Of a DNA stretch of 64,000 nucleotides, positions 29,876 through 39,149 are shown piece after piece. Made by a program: the position numbers and the translations under genes. Each line of letters opens with the position of its first letter. Positions within the stretch are counted from its first letter, which is position 1. The stretch comes from Trichomonas vaginalis G3 (taxonomy: Eukaryota; Parabasalia; Trichomonadida; Trichomonadidae), in contig NC_067206.1 of NCBI RefSeq assembly GCF_026262505.1, positions 34,983,896 to 35,047,895 on the forward strand. The letters are read 5' to 3'. The notes under the pieces are model-generated. The model had not been told where the DNA came from. It worked only from the letters and a program-made list of their open reading frames with translations, and made no database searches.

Positions 29876-30160
29876 TATTATCTGTGGATCGGTGCTTTAT
29901 AAATTGTAAATATAAAGATTATCATAACGAATTAAAATGTAAAATAATAAATATTACTCTTATATATTATTAGATTTTAAATTACAAAATAATAATAACA
30001 AAAAAAATATTCATGACCGGAGGTTTTAATTAATGTTTAATGAAAGAGAACGATTCATTATAAATTATTGAATGTTAAATTGTTGTAAAAACACATTGAC
30101 ATATTTGTGAAGAAAATGGTTATTTAATATTGAAAAATAAATAATAACAAAATGTTTATT

Positions 30161-32152
30161 TCATTTAGTTGCCATTAAGATATGACGGCTATTTAACAAG
30201 TTTTTCTTGGATCTTAACCGCCTAACGTTCAAAATTAACCTTTGTGCTTTGATATTACGTTCACATGTTGCCTCCGAAGGAGATGAACATAACAAGCGTA
30301 ATGCTATTTCCGCAAGGATGGATTTTTCTCCAATTCTATGCGAGATCTCTTCCCAAGCATAATTTTGTGCCTCGTCCATCAGATCGTTCTCAAAGATGTC
30401 TGATTCCTTATTGATGAACGTATTATATAACGAGAGTACAAGCGTTTTTTGTCTTTCGTTCAATCGGAATTGAACCAAAATGCGCTTGAGGTAATCTTTA
30501 GCTGCTGTTAGATCATTTTCGGCAGTCTGATGATTATCCTCGCGTACATCTTGCAATGTAAGCCTAAGTTGATCATCAGATTCGACAATTCTACGAAATG
30601 TGCCTTCATCTGTTACATCAATTACAGCGTTTGTGTTACCTTCCTCAAAAATAGAATCCATGTAAATGTCCTGTAAATCTTCTGCCGGATCTTTATCAGG
30701 AATATGCTCACTTTGAAAGGAACTCAAGGGATCGGCCAAATCTTCTACTTCTTCGTTTTTAACAAACTTTCTATGGAAGTAGAACCTTCCTCTCGGCGTG
30801 AGAGAGAATGCCAAACACCATAGCCCACCAAAGTCAGAGTCCAAGGTATAGCTATCCAATGAAGATGCCAAGATGGATCCGAATGCATTATGCAAATTGG
30901 ATGTCAAAAGATTGAGAGCTGATATGGCTTTACGAAGCCAAATGTAACAATTTGCCAACAATGCCTTATCCGATTCGAATACTAAGATTAGCTTTTTAAG
31001 AACAGCTAAACAATCTTTCAATTGTACGATTTTATCGTGATCTACATTTATATATTGCTTGATTTTGTTTTCGTACTTAAGAATAAAGACACATATATTA
31101 TAGTCATATATCCATCTGGTGGATACATGCTGTGGACATTGTGCACCTATATCGTCAGCATGAATGCGACAAAGTTCTGCAATTCTGTGCACATCCTTTA
31201 CTAAACTTTGTAACTGGTTGTTCTTGCCAGCAATATATTGATAGCTGTTGTGGATTCTGTGACACAAACAGGGAATAAGCAATATCTTGTAGTATTTTGG
31301 ATCTCTGTCATGATAGAATGAATCATTCCAAGTATCTTTGAAGCATTTTAACTGTGCTGGTCCTCCGTCAACTACCACACTACCTATCTTGACTTTCCTA
31401 ATGTCAATTCTGTTAAATCCTGCTGTTATTGCGGATTTATAATCCTGACTTGTCTGGCCATCCTTCATATCTATCGCCTCTACTGGGTATGGCTTCATTT
31501 GCTCCAACGGATTTGTTAAGACAAAATCAAGATTGTGGTAATCATGTGTCTTGCCTTCATCGATGGCGACACAAGTGTATGCTTTTTTGGCGAATTCGAG
31601 AACTTTAGCAAGGTGTATGCTGTTAGCAATAGCAATCATTCTATTTCGGATCTCATCACGTGTAATAGGCTTATATAATTTGTCAGCAAGTTTTTCCGGA
31701 TTGATATTAGCTGACTGAAGTTGTTTGTATTTGTTCATCATTTGATATATTGTGAACATAATGAAAATCTTTGCAACATGCGTGAATTCTGGGGATGCAA
31801 ATGTGTCTAAGGCAAGGTTGAACTTACCGGTAAAAATGGTCATTTCATCGTATACATTCGATAAATCCAACATTGGATCATTTGGCTGTTTACCTTTATT
31901 GTAGTAGTCAAGTAATGTTTGCTGCGATAATGCTTCTCCGGCCTGGCATGTGTGAACATGAGTCTTAAGCCAGTTTTTATAATGATCCTCCCTTTGTTCT
32001 TGCATTGAACACCGGCAAACTACGCCATCAGATCGTGTCACAAGTTCATTGCATTTTACATACCACTTGGGACTACCTTCATGTTTATATCGCATGTAAA
32101 CATGTTGTTTCGTTTCAAGATCGGGATATGTTGTGAACCCGACTTCTTTCAT
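30161..32152 (-). CDS. hAT-family transposase, 663 residues
   Basis: A cut-and-paste transposase with one open frame and no visible lesion. The N-terminus carries a zinc-binding region (CRCSMQEQREDHYKNWLKTH ending HVHTC), consistent with a BED-like DNA-binding finger. The RNase H-type core shows CVAIDEGKTHDY (first Asp, about residue 200) and VVDGGPAQLKCF (second Asp, about 265). The C-terminal SSPSEATCERNIKAQRLIL segment matches the hAT dimerisation region carrying the family's conserved Ser-Glu-Arg pattern. Length is in the usual hAT range. Together with both ends and the target duplication this looks like a recently active copy. Confidence 0.87.
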   Translation of the reverse strand: MKEVGFTTYPDLETKQHVYMRYKHEGSPKWYVKCNELVTRSDGVVCRCSMQEQREDHYKNWLKTHVHTCQAGEALSQQTLLDYYNKGKQPNDPMLDLSNVYDEMTIFTGKFNLALDTFASPEFTHVAKIFIMFTIYQMMNKYKQLQSANINPEKLADKLYKPITRDEIRNRMIAIANSIHLAKVLEFAKKAYTCVAIDEGKTHDYHNLDFVLTNPLEQMKPYPVEAIDMKDGQTSQDYKSAITAGFNRIDIRKVKIGSVVVDGGPAQLKCFKDTWNDSFYHDRDPKYYKILLIPCLCHRIHNSYQYIAGKNNQLQSLVKDVHRIAELCRIHADDIGAQCPQHVSTRWIYDYNICVFILKYENKIKQYINVDHDKIVQLKDCLAVLKKLILVFESDKALLANCYIWLRKAISALNLLTSNLHNAFGSILASSLDSYTLDSDFGGLWCLAFSLTPRGRFYFHRKFVKNEEVEDLADPLSSFQSEHIPDKDPAEDLQDIYMDSIFEEGNTNAVIDVTDEGTFRRIVESDDQLRLTLQDVREDNHQTAENDLTAAKDYLKRILVQFRLNERQKTLVLSLYNTFINKESDIFENDLMDEAQNYAWEEISHRIGEKSILAEIALRLLCSSPSEATCERNIKAQRLILNVRRLRSKKNLLNSRHILMATK

Positions 32153-33471
32153 TAATGAAGTGATTTCTTAAGTTGAATAAAAACAAATTTGATTGAAATT
32201 CATACAAAATTTCTTTTTATCATTATTATTTAAGATGCTTTTTTATGTTGAATTGTTAATTTTTTTATTTCCACCTGGGATATTTTGAATTGGGCTAGCC
32301 CAATCCCACCTCTCAATTTTCTCTCAATTGGGCAATGGGGATCCCATATAAAATGTATTGTAACAAAATTTTACATGCATAATATAGTACAATTAAACAA
32401 CATTCTAAAAATATTAAATTCACATCATTTACTTGAAGATTTTATATTTTCAACAAAAATTAATACAATAATTACATTAAATTGATGAGATTTATAATAT
32501 TTATTATAAATTAAAATATTATTACTCATTAATTTGTTGAAATATTGCATTTTAGTGGTAAAAATTAAAATTTAAGTTTACATGGAGAAAAAAAATTTAA
32601 ATTCCAAAAAAAAATTCAATTGGGATAACGATAGGGACAAAAATTTAGAATCCCCATATGCTTGGGATAAAATCACATGACTATTATATGCAATGACTTC
32701 GACAACTATATGGACCGTCTCAAACATATACCAGACACAAACAATATATTGAAAGAGTTAAAAGAAAAGATACCTATAGGTAAGATGGAACGTATACCAT
32801 TAGATAAGAAAAATATTGTGAGAGAGGTTTTGAAAAAAGCAGAATATATAGACTGGGATAGTATATCTGCTAGACTATTATATAGTGGTTCTATAAGAGT
32901 TCATGACATTGAAACACTTATGTCAAAAGTTTTATATCTAACTATACAAAGGTTTTCAAAAAGAACATAGAAAAATATATTGAGGGTATAGAGTTTGTGA
33001 GATGTCATTGGACAGAGTTGTATGAAAAATATAAAGACAAGGAAAATGTTTTCTTTATAGTGGACCCGCCGTTCTATAACACATGGGATTTTCAATACCA
33101 AGTAGACTGGACTTTGAGAGACTCTTTAGAAACTTTAGACGTTTTACATAACCATCCATGCTTTTACTTTACATCCGATAAAAGTGGTTTGGAAACCGTT
33201 ATGAGATGGTGAGAGGACATACATGACTATGAGTTTAGATATGACAAGATAGAATATGAGAGAGGTCCTATAAACTGGAGAAAGTGTCATAACAAAGAAA
33301 TTTTATTGGTAAGTAAATGTGGTTTGAAATAGGACTACTTGTTTTAGGTTTTTTCCATTGTGTCATTTATTTATTTGACGTGGCAGAAAGATATAGAGAA
33401 TATGAAGATGAACCAATGCCTGCAAATGTTCAGCATATGTACTCGTAAGAGATATTTTTATCTAATATTAA

Positions 33472-33833
33472 ATGGACGCACAGAACTTAGCGAATGCACA
33501 GCAACCTGGACAACCAAACCAGAGAATATTCCAAATGAAGTTAGAATACAAACTGCAATGGCAAACTATGGTCAAGTGCCAACAGATGTACAAATGCAAA
33601 CTGCCATGTCAAATGACGCTGCGTTAGGTTTGCCACCATGGTATGCAAATATGAGATGGAAAGAGTTTTATACAAACCCTGAAGTGGGATATAAACAACT
33701 CTATGCAGATGACGCGAACACAGGAGTTGACCCAGAATATGTTTTCTACCAGAGGAGAAACAGAATGTATGAGCTCCAGTTAAAGAATGCTATGGAACTC
33801 AACAGGAAACGTAAGAGACTAGGCGGACATTAG
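33472..33833 (+). pseudogene. Polinton virion-type protein (unrecognised)
   Basis: A short gene after the methyltransferase. It starts at MDAQNLANAQQPG behind TTTTTATCTAATATTAA, a leader with a TCTA core. The body contains two similar VQMQTAM/VRIQTAM segments and an LPPWYANMRWKEFYT stretch, and ends in a basic NRKRKRLGGH tail. It carries about one break. It precedes the amphipathic mini-protein gene by 18 bp and is likely co-expressed with it. Function unknown; the basic tail suggests DNA or nuclear association. Confidence 0.45.
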
Positions 33834-33851
33834 ATTTTTACATATAGTAAA

Positions 33852-34094
33852 ATGGGTTTCTTTGGAAGAATAGGAAACTTCTTTCGAAATGTTGGAAGAG
33901 GTATATGGAATGGAATAAAATCTGTCGGAAGAGGAATTTGGAACGGAGTCAAAAATATTGGTAAAAGAGTAGGTCAGTTTGTTGGTATTATACCTAAAGA
34001 CCCTGAACCAGAAGAACAAGCTCCTGTTATACAACAGCCTGAACCTGCACCACAGTCTAGTTGGCAACCAAATCCAACACCTCAACCGTATTAA
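33852..34094 (+). CDS. Amphipathic mini-protein with proline-rich tail
   Basis: An 80-residue protein. The N-terminal half is built of two near-identical GRGIWNG(I/V)K units, amphipathic helices rich in Gly, Trp, Phe and Lys/Arg (MGFFGRIGNFFRNVGRGIWN). The second half is proline/glutamine-rich. It resembles the mini-proteins of element C in style but not in detail. I infer a membrane-active virion peptide, as protein VI is for adenovirus. It converges on the gene at 34099 with four bases between the two genes. Confidence 0.55.
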   Translation: MGFFGRIGNFFRNVGRGIWNGIKSVGRGIWNGVKNIGKRVGQFVGIIPKDPEPEEQAPVIQQPEPAPQSSWQPNPTPQPY

Positions 34095-34098
34095 AAAA

Positions 34099-34947
34099 TT
34101 ATATTTTTACCGTTCGATAGTAGTTGTATATGAAACTAAGTTCTAAGTAAAACGCATGGTATAATGGAATTATTCTCTTTCTTCCATCTGTAGTAAACCA
34201 TACTTGAAAGTCTGAAATACTTCCACTTGGTGGTTCATATAGCTTTGTAGGTTTTTCGTAAAAGTCATTTGCCAAGCATAAAAAAGAGTTTTGTGCACCA
34301 GAAAATGAAGCATGAACGATAATAGCATCTGGGTCGAAAACATTTTCATACGTTCCATTAGGGTTTTCGACTTCATAAAAGTCCGGGTGTACTGGATATT
34401 CTGCAGGCTGATTTAACATCCTCATAAATCTATACCATGCCAAGTTGTTATATTTTGTAGAAATATAAACGTTTTCTCCAAGGTCTTCTATTCTATTGAT
34501 TTTAACAGTTGCATTTTTCCTGTCATATATAATATCGAGATGGTACTCTCCTTCGTCAATGTTATACTGGTTTGCATATTCGAGATAGATATCGTTTATT
34601 TTTTCTTGAAAAGCTTGAAGAGTTGTTTCTAAGTTTACAAGCAAATTCACTTGTAAAAGTTTTCCCTGTTCAAATTTCTCATACGTACGTTTTTCTTTGT
34701 TATAGTATCGAACTTCAAAACCGACCGTAAATGGGAAACCATGTATGGCTTCTGAAATGAACTTCATTCTACGAAAGCCAATAGCTTTTGTGACGGATGG
34801 GTCTCTTAACCATCTTAGTGGGTAGTCAAAACGATAGCCTTCATGCTTTACGGTATCTGTCTCAAACTTTTGACCGACATTAGTAAAAAGTTCATCTAAT
34901 GGTTTAGTTGTAGCAACTCTTGAATTTTCTTTTTCTATTGAAAGCAT
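34099..34947 (-). CDS. Structural protein, paralogue 1 (penton-like?)
   Basis: A 282-residue beta-rich protein. I use the ATG at 34947 (MLSIEKENSRVATTKPLDEL) because the A/T spacer to the divergent fibre gene starts there. It shares TKPLD, YRFDYP(L/I)RWL, KAIGFRR, FQVWFTT(D/N)G and the tail YLELSFIYNY with the gene at 39272-40133, so the two are clear paralogues. Placement beside the fibre gene and the paired paralogues suggest a vertex or minor capsid protein that might hold the fibre, as a penton base does. That is inference; no fold can be shown from sequence. Confidence 0.55.
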   Translation of the reverse strand: MLSIEKENSRVATTKPLDELFTNVGQKFETDTVKHEGYRFDYPLRWLRDPSVTKAIGFRRMKFISEAIHGFPFTVGFEVRYYNKEKRTYEKFEQGKLLQVNLLVNLETTLQAFQEKINDIYLEYANQYNIDEGEYHLDIIYDRKNATVKINRIEDLGENVYISTKYNNLAWYRFMRMLNQPAEYPVHPDFYEVENPNGTYENVFDPDAIIVHASFSGAQNSFLCLANDFYEKPTKLYEPPSGSISDFQVWFTTDGRKRIIPLYHAFYLELSFIYNYYRTVKI

Positions 34948-34966
34948 ATTTTTATCTAGAATAAAA
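34948..34966. promoter_or_regulatory. 19-bp palindromic spacer with TCTAGA core
   Basis: The sequence ATTTTTATCTAGAATAAAA separates divergent start codons at 34947 (minus) and 34967 (plus). It is nearly symmetrical around TCTAGA, so each strand shows A/T-TCTA-A/T just before its ATG. A TCTA motif in A/T context is the late promoter described for mavirus and its host virus CroV, so the resemblance is worth noting. Confidence 0.5.
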
Positions 34967-36232
34967 ATGTCAAATGAAACAGCGTCTATGAGAGAAATAC
35001 AACACAACCGACAACTCATTATACAAGCTCTAAATAAGAACACAACAAACTTTTCAAACTATTCTAAGATATCTGAGTCATTGAAAGAAGGAAACTTAAA
35101 ACTGACATTAAACCCATTGACAGATGAGTTTCTGTTTCAAGACAAGAAGAACAATACTGTCTGTATAAATCCAACAAAAGGAACCTTAAACGAGAAACCT
35201 ATAAAAGAACTTCTTTTGAAAGCAGATGTTGACAACAAAGCTGACAAAGAGTATGTCATTGAAAAAGTTCAAGAAGAACATGACAGAGCAGATGCAACAT
35301 ATGCAACAAAAGAACATACTCATCCTGAACTAGCAGACAAAACATATGTTGACAATAAAATGTCAAGTGAAGTGACAAGAGCTGAAAACGAATATTCTAA
35401 AAAGACTCATACACATACCATTGCAAATATTACAAACTTACAAGAAACCTTAAACAGTAAAAGTGACATTGGACATACACATACATCTTCTGAAATAACA
35501 GACTTAAACGTTAGCCTTGAAAAGAAGGCAGATAAGAACCATACACACGATTTCTTCGCAACTGTTGGTATAGAAAATATTGAAGGAACGGTTGATGGAA
35601 CTGGTGGGGATGTATTATATTGGAAACCTCCTAACTTTCCACAAGGTTTAACATCGGAGGAAGACATAACGACGATGTTAAACCTTAGATGTAGAAATGT
35701 TTATGTCATGGAGGATGAAAAAAAAGTTAAATTCACTGCTCAAGATTTATATGATAAAAAAGCAGACAAAAAAGAGCTTCAAACATTAAAGACAGAAATA
35801 CTTCAAACATTATATCCTATAGGTTCTATTTATACGTCAATGAACTCTACCAGACCAGAAGTAGTACTTGGTTTTGGAACTTGGACTCAAATAGTCGACA
35901 GGTTTTTGTATTGTGCAAACTCTTCAAAGGAAACAGGTGGAAGTAAAACGATTTCAGGTGAAAATTTACCTGCACACAGTCACTACATAGATTTAAGTAC
36001 ATCTCAAGCAGGTTGGCATAAGCATAGATATTGGGATTGGTCAGCAATGACAAAAGGTAAAGGATATGATGTTAAAGACAACGTTCAGTTTGCTATAAAT
36101 TGTTTCTGGAGTGACACTGAGGGAGGAGGAAACCATACACATCGCGTTTCAGGGTATACGCAAACAACGGGACAAAGTAAAGACTACATGCCACCTTACA
36201 TGACAGTTTACGCATGGTATAGAATTGCTTAG
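34967..36232 (+). CDS. Phage-tail-fibre-like protein of element B
   Basis: A 421-residue, apparently whole gene. Residues about 75-200 consist of fibre-like repeats with HTH triplets (KEHTHPELADKTYVD, THTHTIANITNLQETL, GHTHTSSEITDLN, KNHTHDF), the pattern of trimeric phage fibres. The C-terminal 150 residues form a collar/tip domain (LQTLYPIGSIYTSMNSTRP, GFGTWTQIVDRFLYC, GENLPAHSH, SKDYMPPYMTVYAWYRIA). In phages such tips bind receptors and chelate metal through His triplets. In this element it probably forms the virion spike. It diverges from the penton-like gene and overlaps the integrase end by four bases. Confidence 0.82.
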   Translation: MSNETASMREIQHNRQLIIQALNKNTTNFSNYSKISESLKEGNLKLTLNPLTDEFLFQDKKNNTVCINPTKGTLNEKPIKELLLKADVDNKADKEYVIEKVQEEHDRADATYATKEHTHPELADKTYVDNKMSSEVTRAENEYSKKTHTHTIANITNLQETLNSKSDIGHTHTSSEITDLNVSLEKKADKNHTHDFFATVGIENIEGTVDGTGGDVLYWKPPNFPQGLTSEEDITTMLNLRCRNVYVMEDEKKVKFTAQDLYDKKADKKELQTLKTEILQTLYPIGSIYTSMNSTRPEVVLGFGTWTQIVDRFLYCANSSKETGGSKTISGENLPAHSHYIDLSTSQAGWHKHRYWDWSAMTKGKGYDVKDNVQFAINCFWSDTEGGGNHTHRVSGYTQTTGQSKDYMPPYMTVYAWYRIA

Positions 36233-37188
36233 TCGTCATTTTCAACTTCTTTAGCATATTCGTCAGGAGTTGTCTTATATTTGTTAGGAACTGTCTTTGA
36301 AAGTATACCACCTTGAACTTTGACAAGTTTGAAACGAGGTCTGACAATAGTAGTTTTATCTTCTGCTTGCAGAGTGTACATTTTGCCATGTTTGCCTAAA
36401 ACTTCATAATATTCTCTTGTATACTTTCTTCTATTTTTACGAACACGAATGTGAGTACCTGTCGGGTTCCCATTGTTGTCATAGTCAATAGTATTTTCAT
36501 ATGGGTCGCGTTTAGGTATTTCTATTTTTACTTTGTCACCTTTCTGAAGTTTGAAGCCCGGCATTCTTTCTTGTTTGTCTCTTTTGACTAAATTGTTAAA
36601 TATATAGTCTTTCTCTAAGTCAGGGTTGTTTTTCATTTCTTCGGGGGAGTGGTTTCCCAAACCTTTTTGTTTACGGCTATTGTAAATATTTAAAACTTGT
36701 CTCATCTTTGCCATGGAGAAGTGTCTATATTTGTCGTCATATGACATTTCATTTGCTTCACCACCTTGTGGTTGGTTTAAGTCTCTTAACATTTTTATAC
36801 AACCGTCAATGACACCAAGAGCAGAATGGTTTTGGTCGACAATGAAATATTGGTTTACATTTTTTGAACGCAGATAGTTTTTAATATCATCTGATTTGAA
36901 AGAACTTTCATAGTCAGATGTCAGTTTTGTTGGATGGTATTTGTCAACGAATATTGTCAAAGCAGTTTTCACATCTAAAATATTTTTGGACCATAATGGT
37001 ATGGCTTCACAGTATCTTGTGTTTTGACCAACAAATATTAACCAGTATGGAGGTCCATCTGTTCTAACTCTCGGAATGTTTTCCAAGATATCCATAAACC
37101 AAGCATTTGGTGTTGAACTAAAGATTTTTACCATGAGTGCTTTCTTTGTTGCCTTAGAAACATAGGGGTCCTTGTTCGGATTCGTCAT
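36229..37188 (-). CDS. Polinton integrase of element B
   Basis: A 319-residue retroviral-type integrase. The first Asp is in WFMDILENIPR, the second in TSDYESSF, and the third acidic residue 35 residues further on, in HSALGVIDGCIKML. A DNA-binding C-terminal SH3/chromo-like part follows (LQKGDKVKIEIPKRDPY...TREYYEVLGKHGKMYTL). It differs strongly from the integrase of element C, in line with two Polinton families. It looks whole. A 17-bp spacer separates it from the divergent gene at 37206. Confidence 0.88.
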   Translation of the reverse strand: MTNPNKDPYVSKATKKALMVKIFSSTPNAWFMDILENIPRVRTDGPPYWLIFVGQNTRYCEAIPLWSKNILDVKTALTIFVDKYHPTKLTSDYESSFKSDDIKNYLRSKNVNQYFIVDQNHSALGVIDGCIKMLRDLNQPQGGEANEMSYDDKYRHFSMAKMRQVLNIYNSRKQKGLGNHSPEEMKNNPDLEKDYIFNNLVKRDKQERMPGFKLQKGDKVKIEIPKRDPYENTIDYDNNGNPTGTHIRVRKNRRKYTREYYEVLGKHGKMYTLQAEDKTTIVRPRFKLVKVQGGILSKTVPNKYKTTPDEYAKEVENDD

Positions 37189-37205
37189 TTTTTAACCCAT
37201 AAGAA

Positions 37206-37607
37206 ATGGGTTTATTTGGCGCATTAGCAGGAGTTGCATCCAGATTTTTGCCCGCAGTTGGAACAATAGCCAGAGGTGCATTTGGAATTGGAAGGAAGAT
37301 TTTGAGTACATTAGGTATACTTAAAGAGAAAGCACAACCTATTATACAAACTGTACAGAAAGGTTGGGAGGTAGCACGAGATGCAACAAATCTTATTCCA
37401 AATCCTGAAACAAGAGGAAAAGTTCAAGGATGGATGGACAATGTAGGAAGACAAGCAGGAAACTATTATAACAAAGCAAATGACTACTATAACCAAGCAG
37501 GGCACTATATGGACCAAGGTGAAAGATTCTTTAACAGAGGATATAACCATGCACAACAGTGGGTAAACAATAACCAACCTCAACCGCCTCAAACGTGGGG
37601 AATGTAA
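37206..37607 (+). CDS. Gly/Ala-rich amphipathic virion-type protein
   Basis: A 133-residue protein with a hydrophobic, glycine-rich N-terminus (MGLFGALAGVASRFLPAVGT) that could insert in a membrane. A helical middle follows, then a Tyr/Asn/Gln-rich tail with repeated (N/H)YxxxAxxYYNQA units. It probably belongs with the amphipathic mini-proteins (33852-34094; element C 24147-24627). The reading frame is open and diverges from the integrase over 17 bp. Function is inferred, not shown. Confidence 0.5.
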   Translation: MGLFGALAGVASRFLPAVGTIARGAFGIGRKILSTLGILKEKAQPIIQTVQKGWEVARDATNLIPNPETRGKVQGWMDNVGRQAGNYYNKANDYYNQAGHYMDQGERFFNRGYNHAQQWVNNNQPQPPQTWGM

Positions 37608-37626
37608 ATTTTTTTACTGAGATGAA

Positions 37627-37779
37627 ATGAACAATACAGCATTGAGACAAATGGGTTCAAGATGGATTTGTCGACTTCCAGCAGTTACACTACGTGTTTG
37701 TCAAGTTCTTCCTATACCTCAGGAAGTTTTAGACCGACTTAAAAAACAACAACAACCAGTTGAAAACAAACCAAACTAA
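37627..37779 (+). CDS. 50-residue basic protein
   Basis: A short gene starting MNNTALRQMGSRWICRLPAV and ending QQQPVENKPN. The bases before its ATG, TTTTTTACTGAGATGAA, are repeated almost exactly before the next gene at 37799, which argues that both are real and share a control signal. It contains two cysteines and a basic helix. It is too short to assign. Confidence 0.45.
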   Translation: MNNTALRQMGSRWICRLPAVTLRVCQVLPIPQEVLDRLKKQQQPVENKPN

Positions 37780-37798
37780 AATTTTTTACTGAGATGAA

Positions 37799-38383
37799 AT
37801 GACCGAAGAAGTTGAAACGGTAGATTTGACACCACAAACAAAAAGTTCAGAACCATTGTCAAAACCTGTCAAAGAACTTACAGATGAAGAGAAAAATTCA
37901 ATAATAGAAAGTGCCAGGTCTGGAAATACAAACCCTAACTACAAAGTCACTTTTCATAAAAATGGAACGGCTAGTATCTCAAAAAAGAAACAGACTATCA
38001 CAAATAAAATATTGAAGTCTGAAGGAGCTTTCGAGACAACAGATGGAAAAGTTTACTTCACTGACCAACAGTTCATTATAGAACATCTCATTGACTTAGA
38101 GTCGAAATATTCTAAACTTTACAACAAACACAAAAAGTTGAAAGGAAAACAAAAACAAATGGCATATGATATTTATGAAGATGTTGACGACACAACTGTT
38201 CCTGCAAGTGAAGTAAAGTCAGAGGAACCGAAAAGTGACGAAAAACCGATAGAAGAAGAGAAACCAAAAACTGAAGATAAACCAAAACCAAAGTTTAGTT
38301 TCCAAACTAAACCAAGTCAACCTTCATTAGCTGGTATGGGTTGGCGTCAAAGACTTCTGGTAGCAGGTGGCTATGTAAAGTAA
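37799..38383 (+). CDS. Acidic/lysine-rich protein (unrecognised)
   Basis: A 194-residue gene behind the duplicated TTTTTTACTGAGATGAA leader. The middle has a short helical domain (DQQFIIEHLIDLESKYSKLY). The C-terminal part is a Pro/Lys/Glu low-complexity stretch ending in AGMGWRQRLLVAGGYVK. Composition resembles scaffolding or core proteins, but there is no identifiable family. It is the last of a co-directional set running from 37206. Confidence 0.45.
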   Translation: MTEEVETVDLTPQTKSSEPLSKPVKELTDEEKNSIIESARSGNTNPNYKVTFHKNGTASISKKKQTITNKILKSEGAFETTDGKVYFTDQQFIIEHLIDLESKYSKLYNKHKKLKGKQKQMAYDIYEDVDDTTVPASEVKSEEPKSDEKPIEEEKPKTEDKPKPKFSFQTKPSQPSLAGMGWRQRLLVAGGYVK

Positions 38384-38404
38384 AGAAAACAGTATATTTT
38401 TATT

Positions 38405-38495
38405 TTTATTTGAACTGTACGCTGAGTTTGTTGGAGACGACCGTTGGGAAACTTGTTTGTTAGATGAGAAATATGAAATGGCATACCATTTTAAA
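38405..38495 (+). repeat. Mini-copy flanking the HNH gene, left
   Basis: A 90-bp stretch resembling the first 22 codons of the HNH gene at 38536 joined directly to its last few codons (GGCATACCATTTTAA). The A/T leader is also repeated. The HNH body is not present in it. Confidence 0.7.
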
Positions 38496-38535
38496 ACATT
38501 TATTTTAAAAAAAATATTTTTTTATTTTATTTGAA

Positions 38536-39120
38536 ATGTACGCTGAGTTTGTTGGAGAAGACCGTTGGGAAACTTGTTTGTTAGATGAGAAATATGAAAT
38601 TCACTGTTGTGAGTCATTTGAAGTCAGAAAAAAAAAGACAAAAAGAGTTTTAAGCGAATGGGAGGGAAATGACGGATATGCTATGATGAGGATGGGTGGA
38701 AAAAACTATTTTAAACATGTTGTCATTGCAACTCATTTTATACCAAACCCTAACAATTTACCTTTTGTAGACCATATAAACCGTATAAGAAACGACAATA
38801 GACTTGAAAACTTACGCTGGGTCACTTGTTCTGAAAACAATAAGAACAAAGGCAAATTTCGAGATATTGTATTCGAATTTGTCGACGAACTAGAAGATGA
38901 AACAATTGAAATTACAGACTATGGCGAGCATACGTTTGAGTTTTACTACTATAGCGAAGAACAGGACTCTTTCTACTTTTATACCGGCGTAAACTATAGG
39001 AAATTACAAGTATATTTTACTAAGGAAGGCTATGCTTATGTAAGCACTAGAGATACAGATGGAAAACACGTTAGACTATTTCTTAACAAATTCAAGAAGC
39101 TATATGGCATACCATTTTAA
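38536..39120 (+). CDS. HNH endonuclease of the homing type
   Basis: A 194-residue protein. Residues about 55-105 form an HNH_3-type nuclease: VVIATHFIPNPNNLPFVDHI, then NRIRNDNRLENLRWVT and CSENNKNKG, the DHINxxxxDNRxENLRW signature of phage and organelle homing endonucleases. N- and C-terminal parts are less conserved and might bind DNA. It lies behind an A/T leader and is bordered by two short mini-copies of its own ends. HNH homing genes are common passengers in phages and giant viruses. It looks whole. Confidence 0.82.
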   Translation: MYAEFVGEDRWETCLLDEKYEIHCCESFEVRKKKTKRVLSEWEGNDGYAMMRMGGKNYFKHVVIATHFIPNPNNLPFVDHINRIRNDNRLENLRWVTCSENNKNKGKFRDIVFEFVDELEDETIEITDYGEHTFEFYYYSEEQDSFYFYTGVNYRKLQVYFTKEGYAYVSTRDTDGKHVRLFLNKFKKLYGIPF

Positions 39121-39149
39121 AACAACATATATGTAAAAATATTTTTTTA

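Larger units (their letters stand above)
29576..32682 (-). mobile_element. hAT transposon inserted in the Polinton methyltransferase, looks whole
   Basis: A 3,107-bp element flanked by the 8-bp duplication ATTATATG (29568-29575 and 32683-32690). Ends are imperfectly inverted (TAGAGATGTGA at left; TCACATGACT at right). Both subterminal regions carry several GGGAT/ATCCC words and the right one an ATTGGGCTAGCCCAAT palindrome (32289-32304), probably transposase contact sites. It encodes one uninterrupted transposase on the minus strand. The left 580 bp hold a G/C hairpin cluster and a tRNA-like stretch; 32153-32682 holds the subterminal words and A/T-rich sequence. Confidence 0.88.
29400..33332 (+). 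pseudogene. DNA adenine methyltransferase (Dam/D12 class) split by a hAT transposon
   Basis: The enzyme type transfers a methyl group from S-adenosylmethionine to adenine N6. The first part has PLPFFGNKSR and FVDLFGGSF, the FxGxK and DLFxGxG-like SAM-binding motifs of the D12 class. The second part, after the insertion, has FIVDPPFYNTWDFQY with the catalytic DPPF. The two parts are separated by the element at 29576-32682 and its ATTATATG duplication. Apart from the insertion about one or two breaks are present. Methyltransferases are occasional passengers of Polinton-like viruses and Tlr1-type elements and may protect or mark element DNA (inference). Confidence 0.85.

Noticed and set aside
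29811-29890. A functional tRNA gene
   Set aside because: A and B boxes are good, but the T stem has mismatches and no acceptor stem can be formed.
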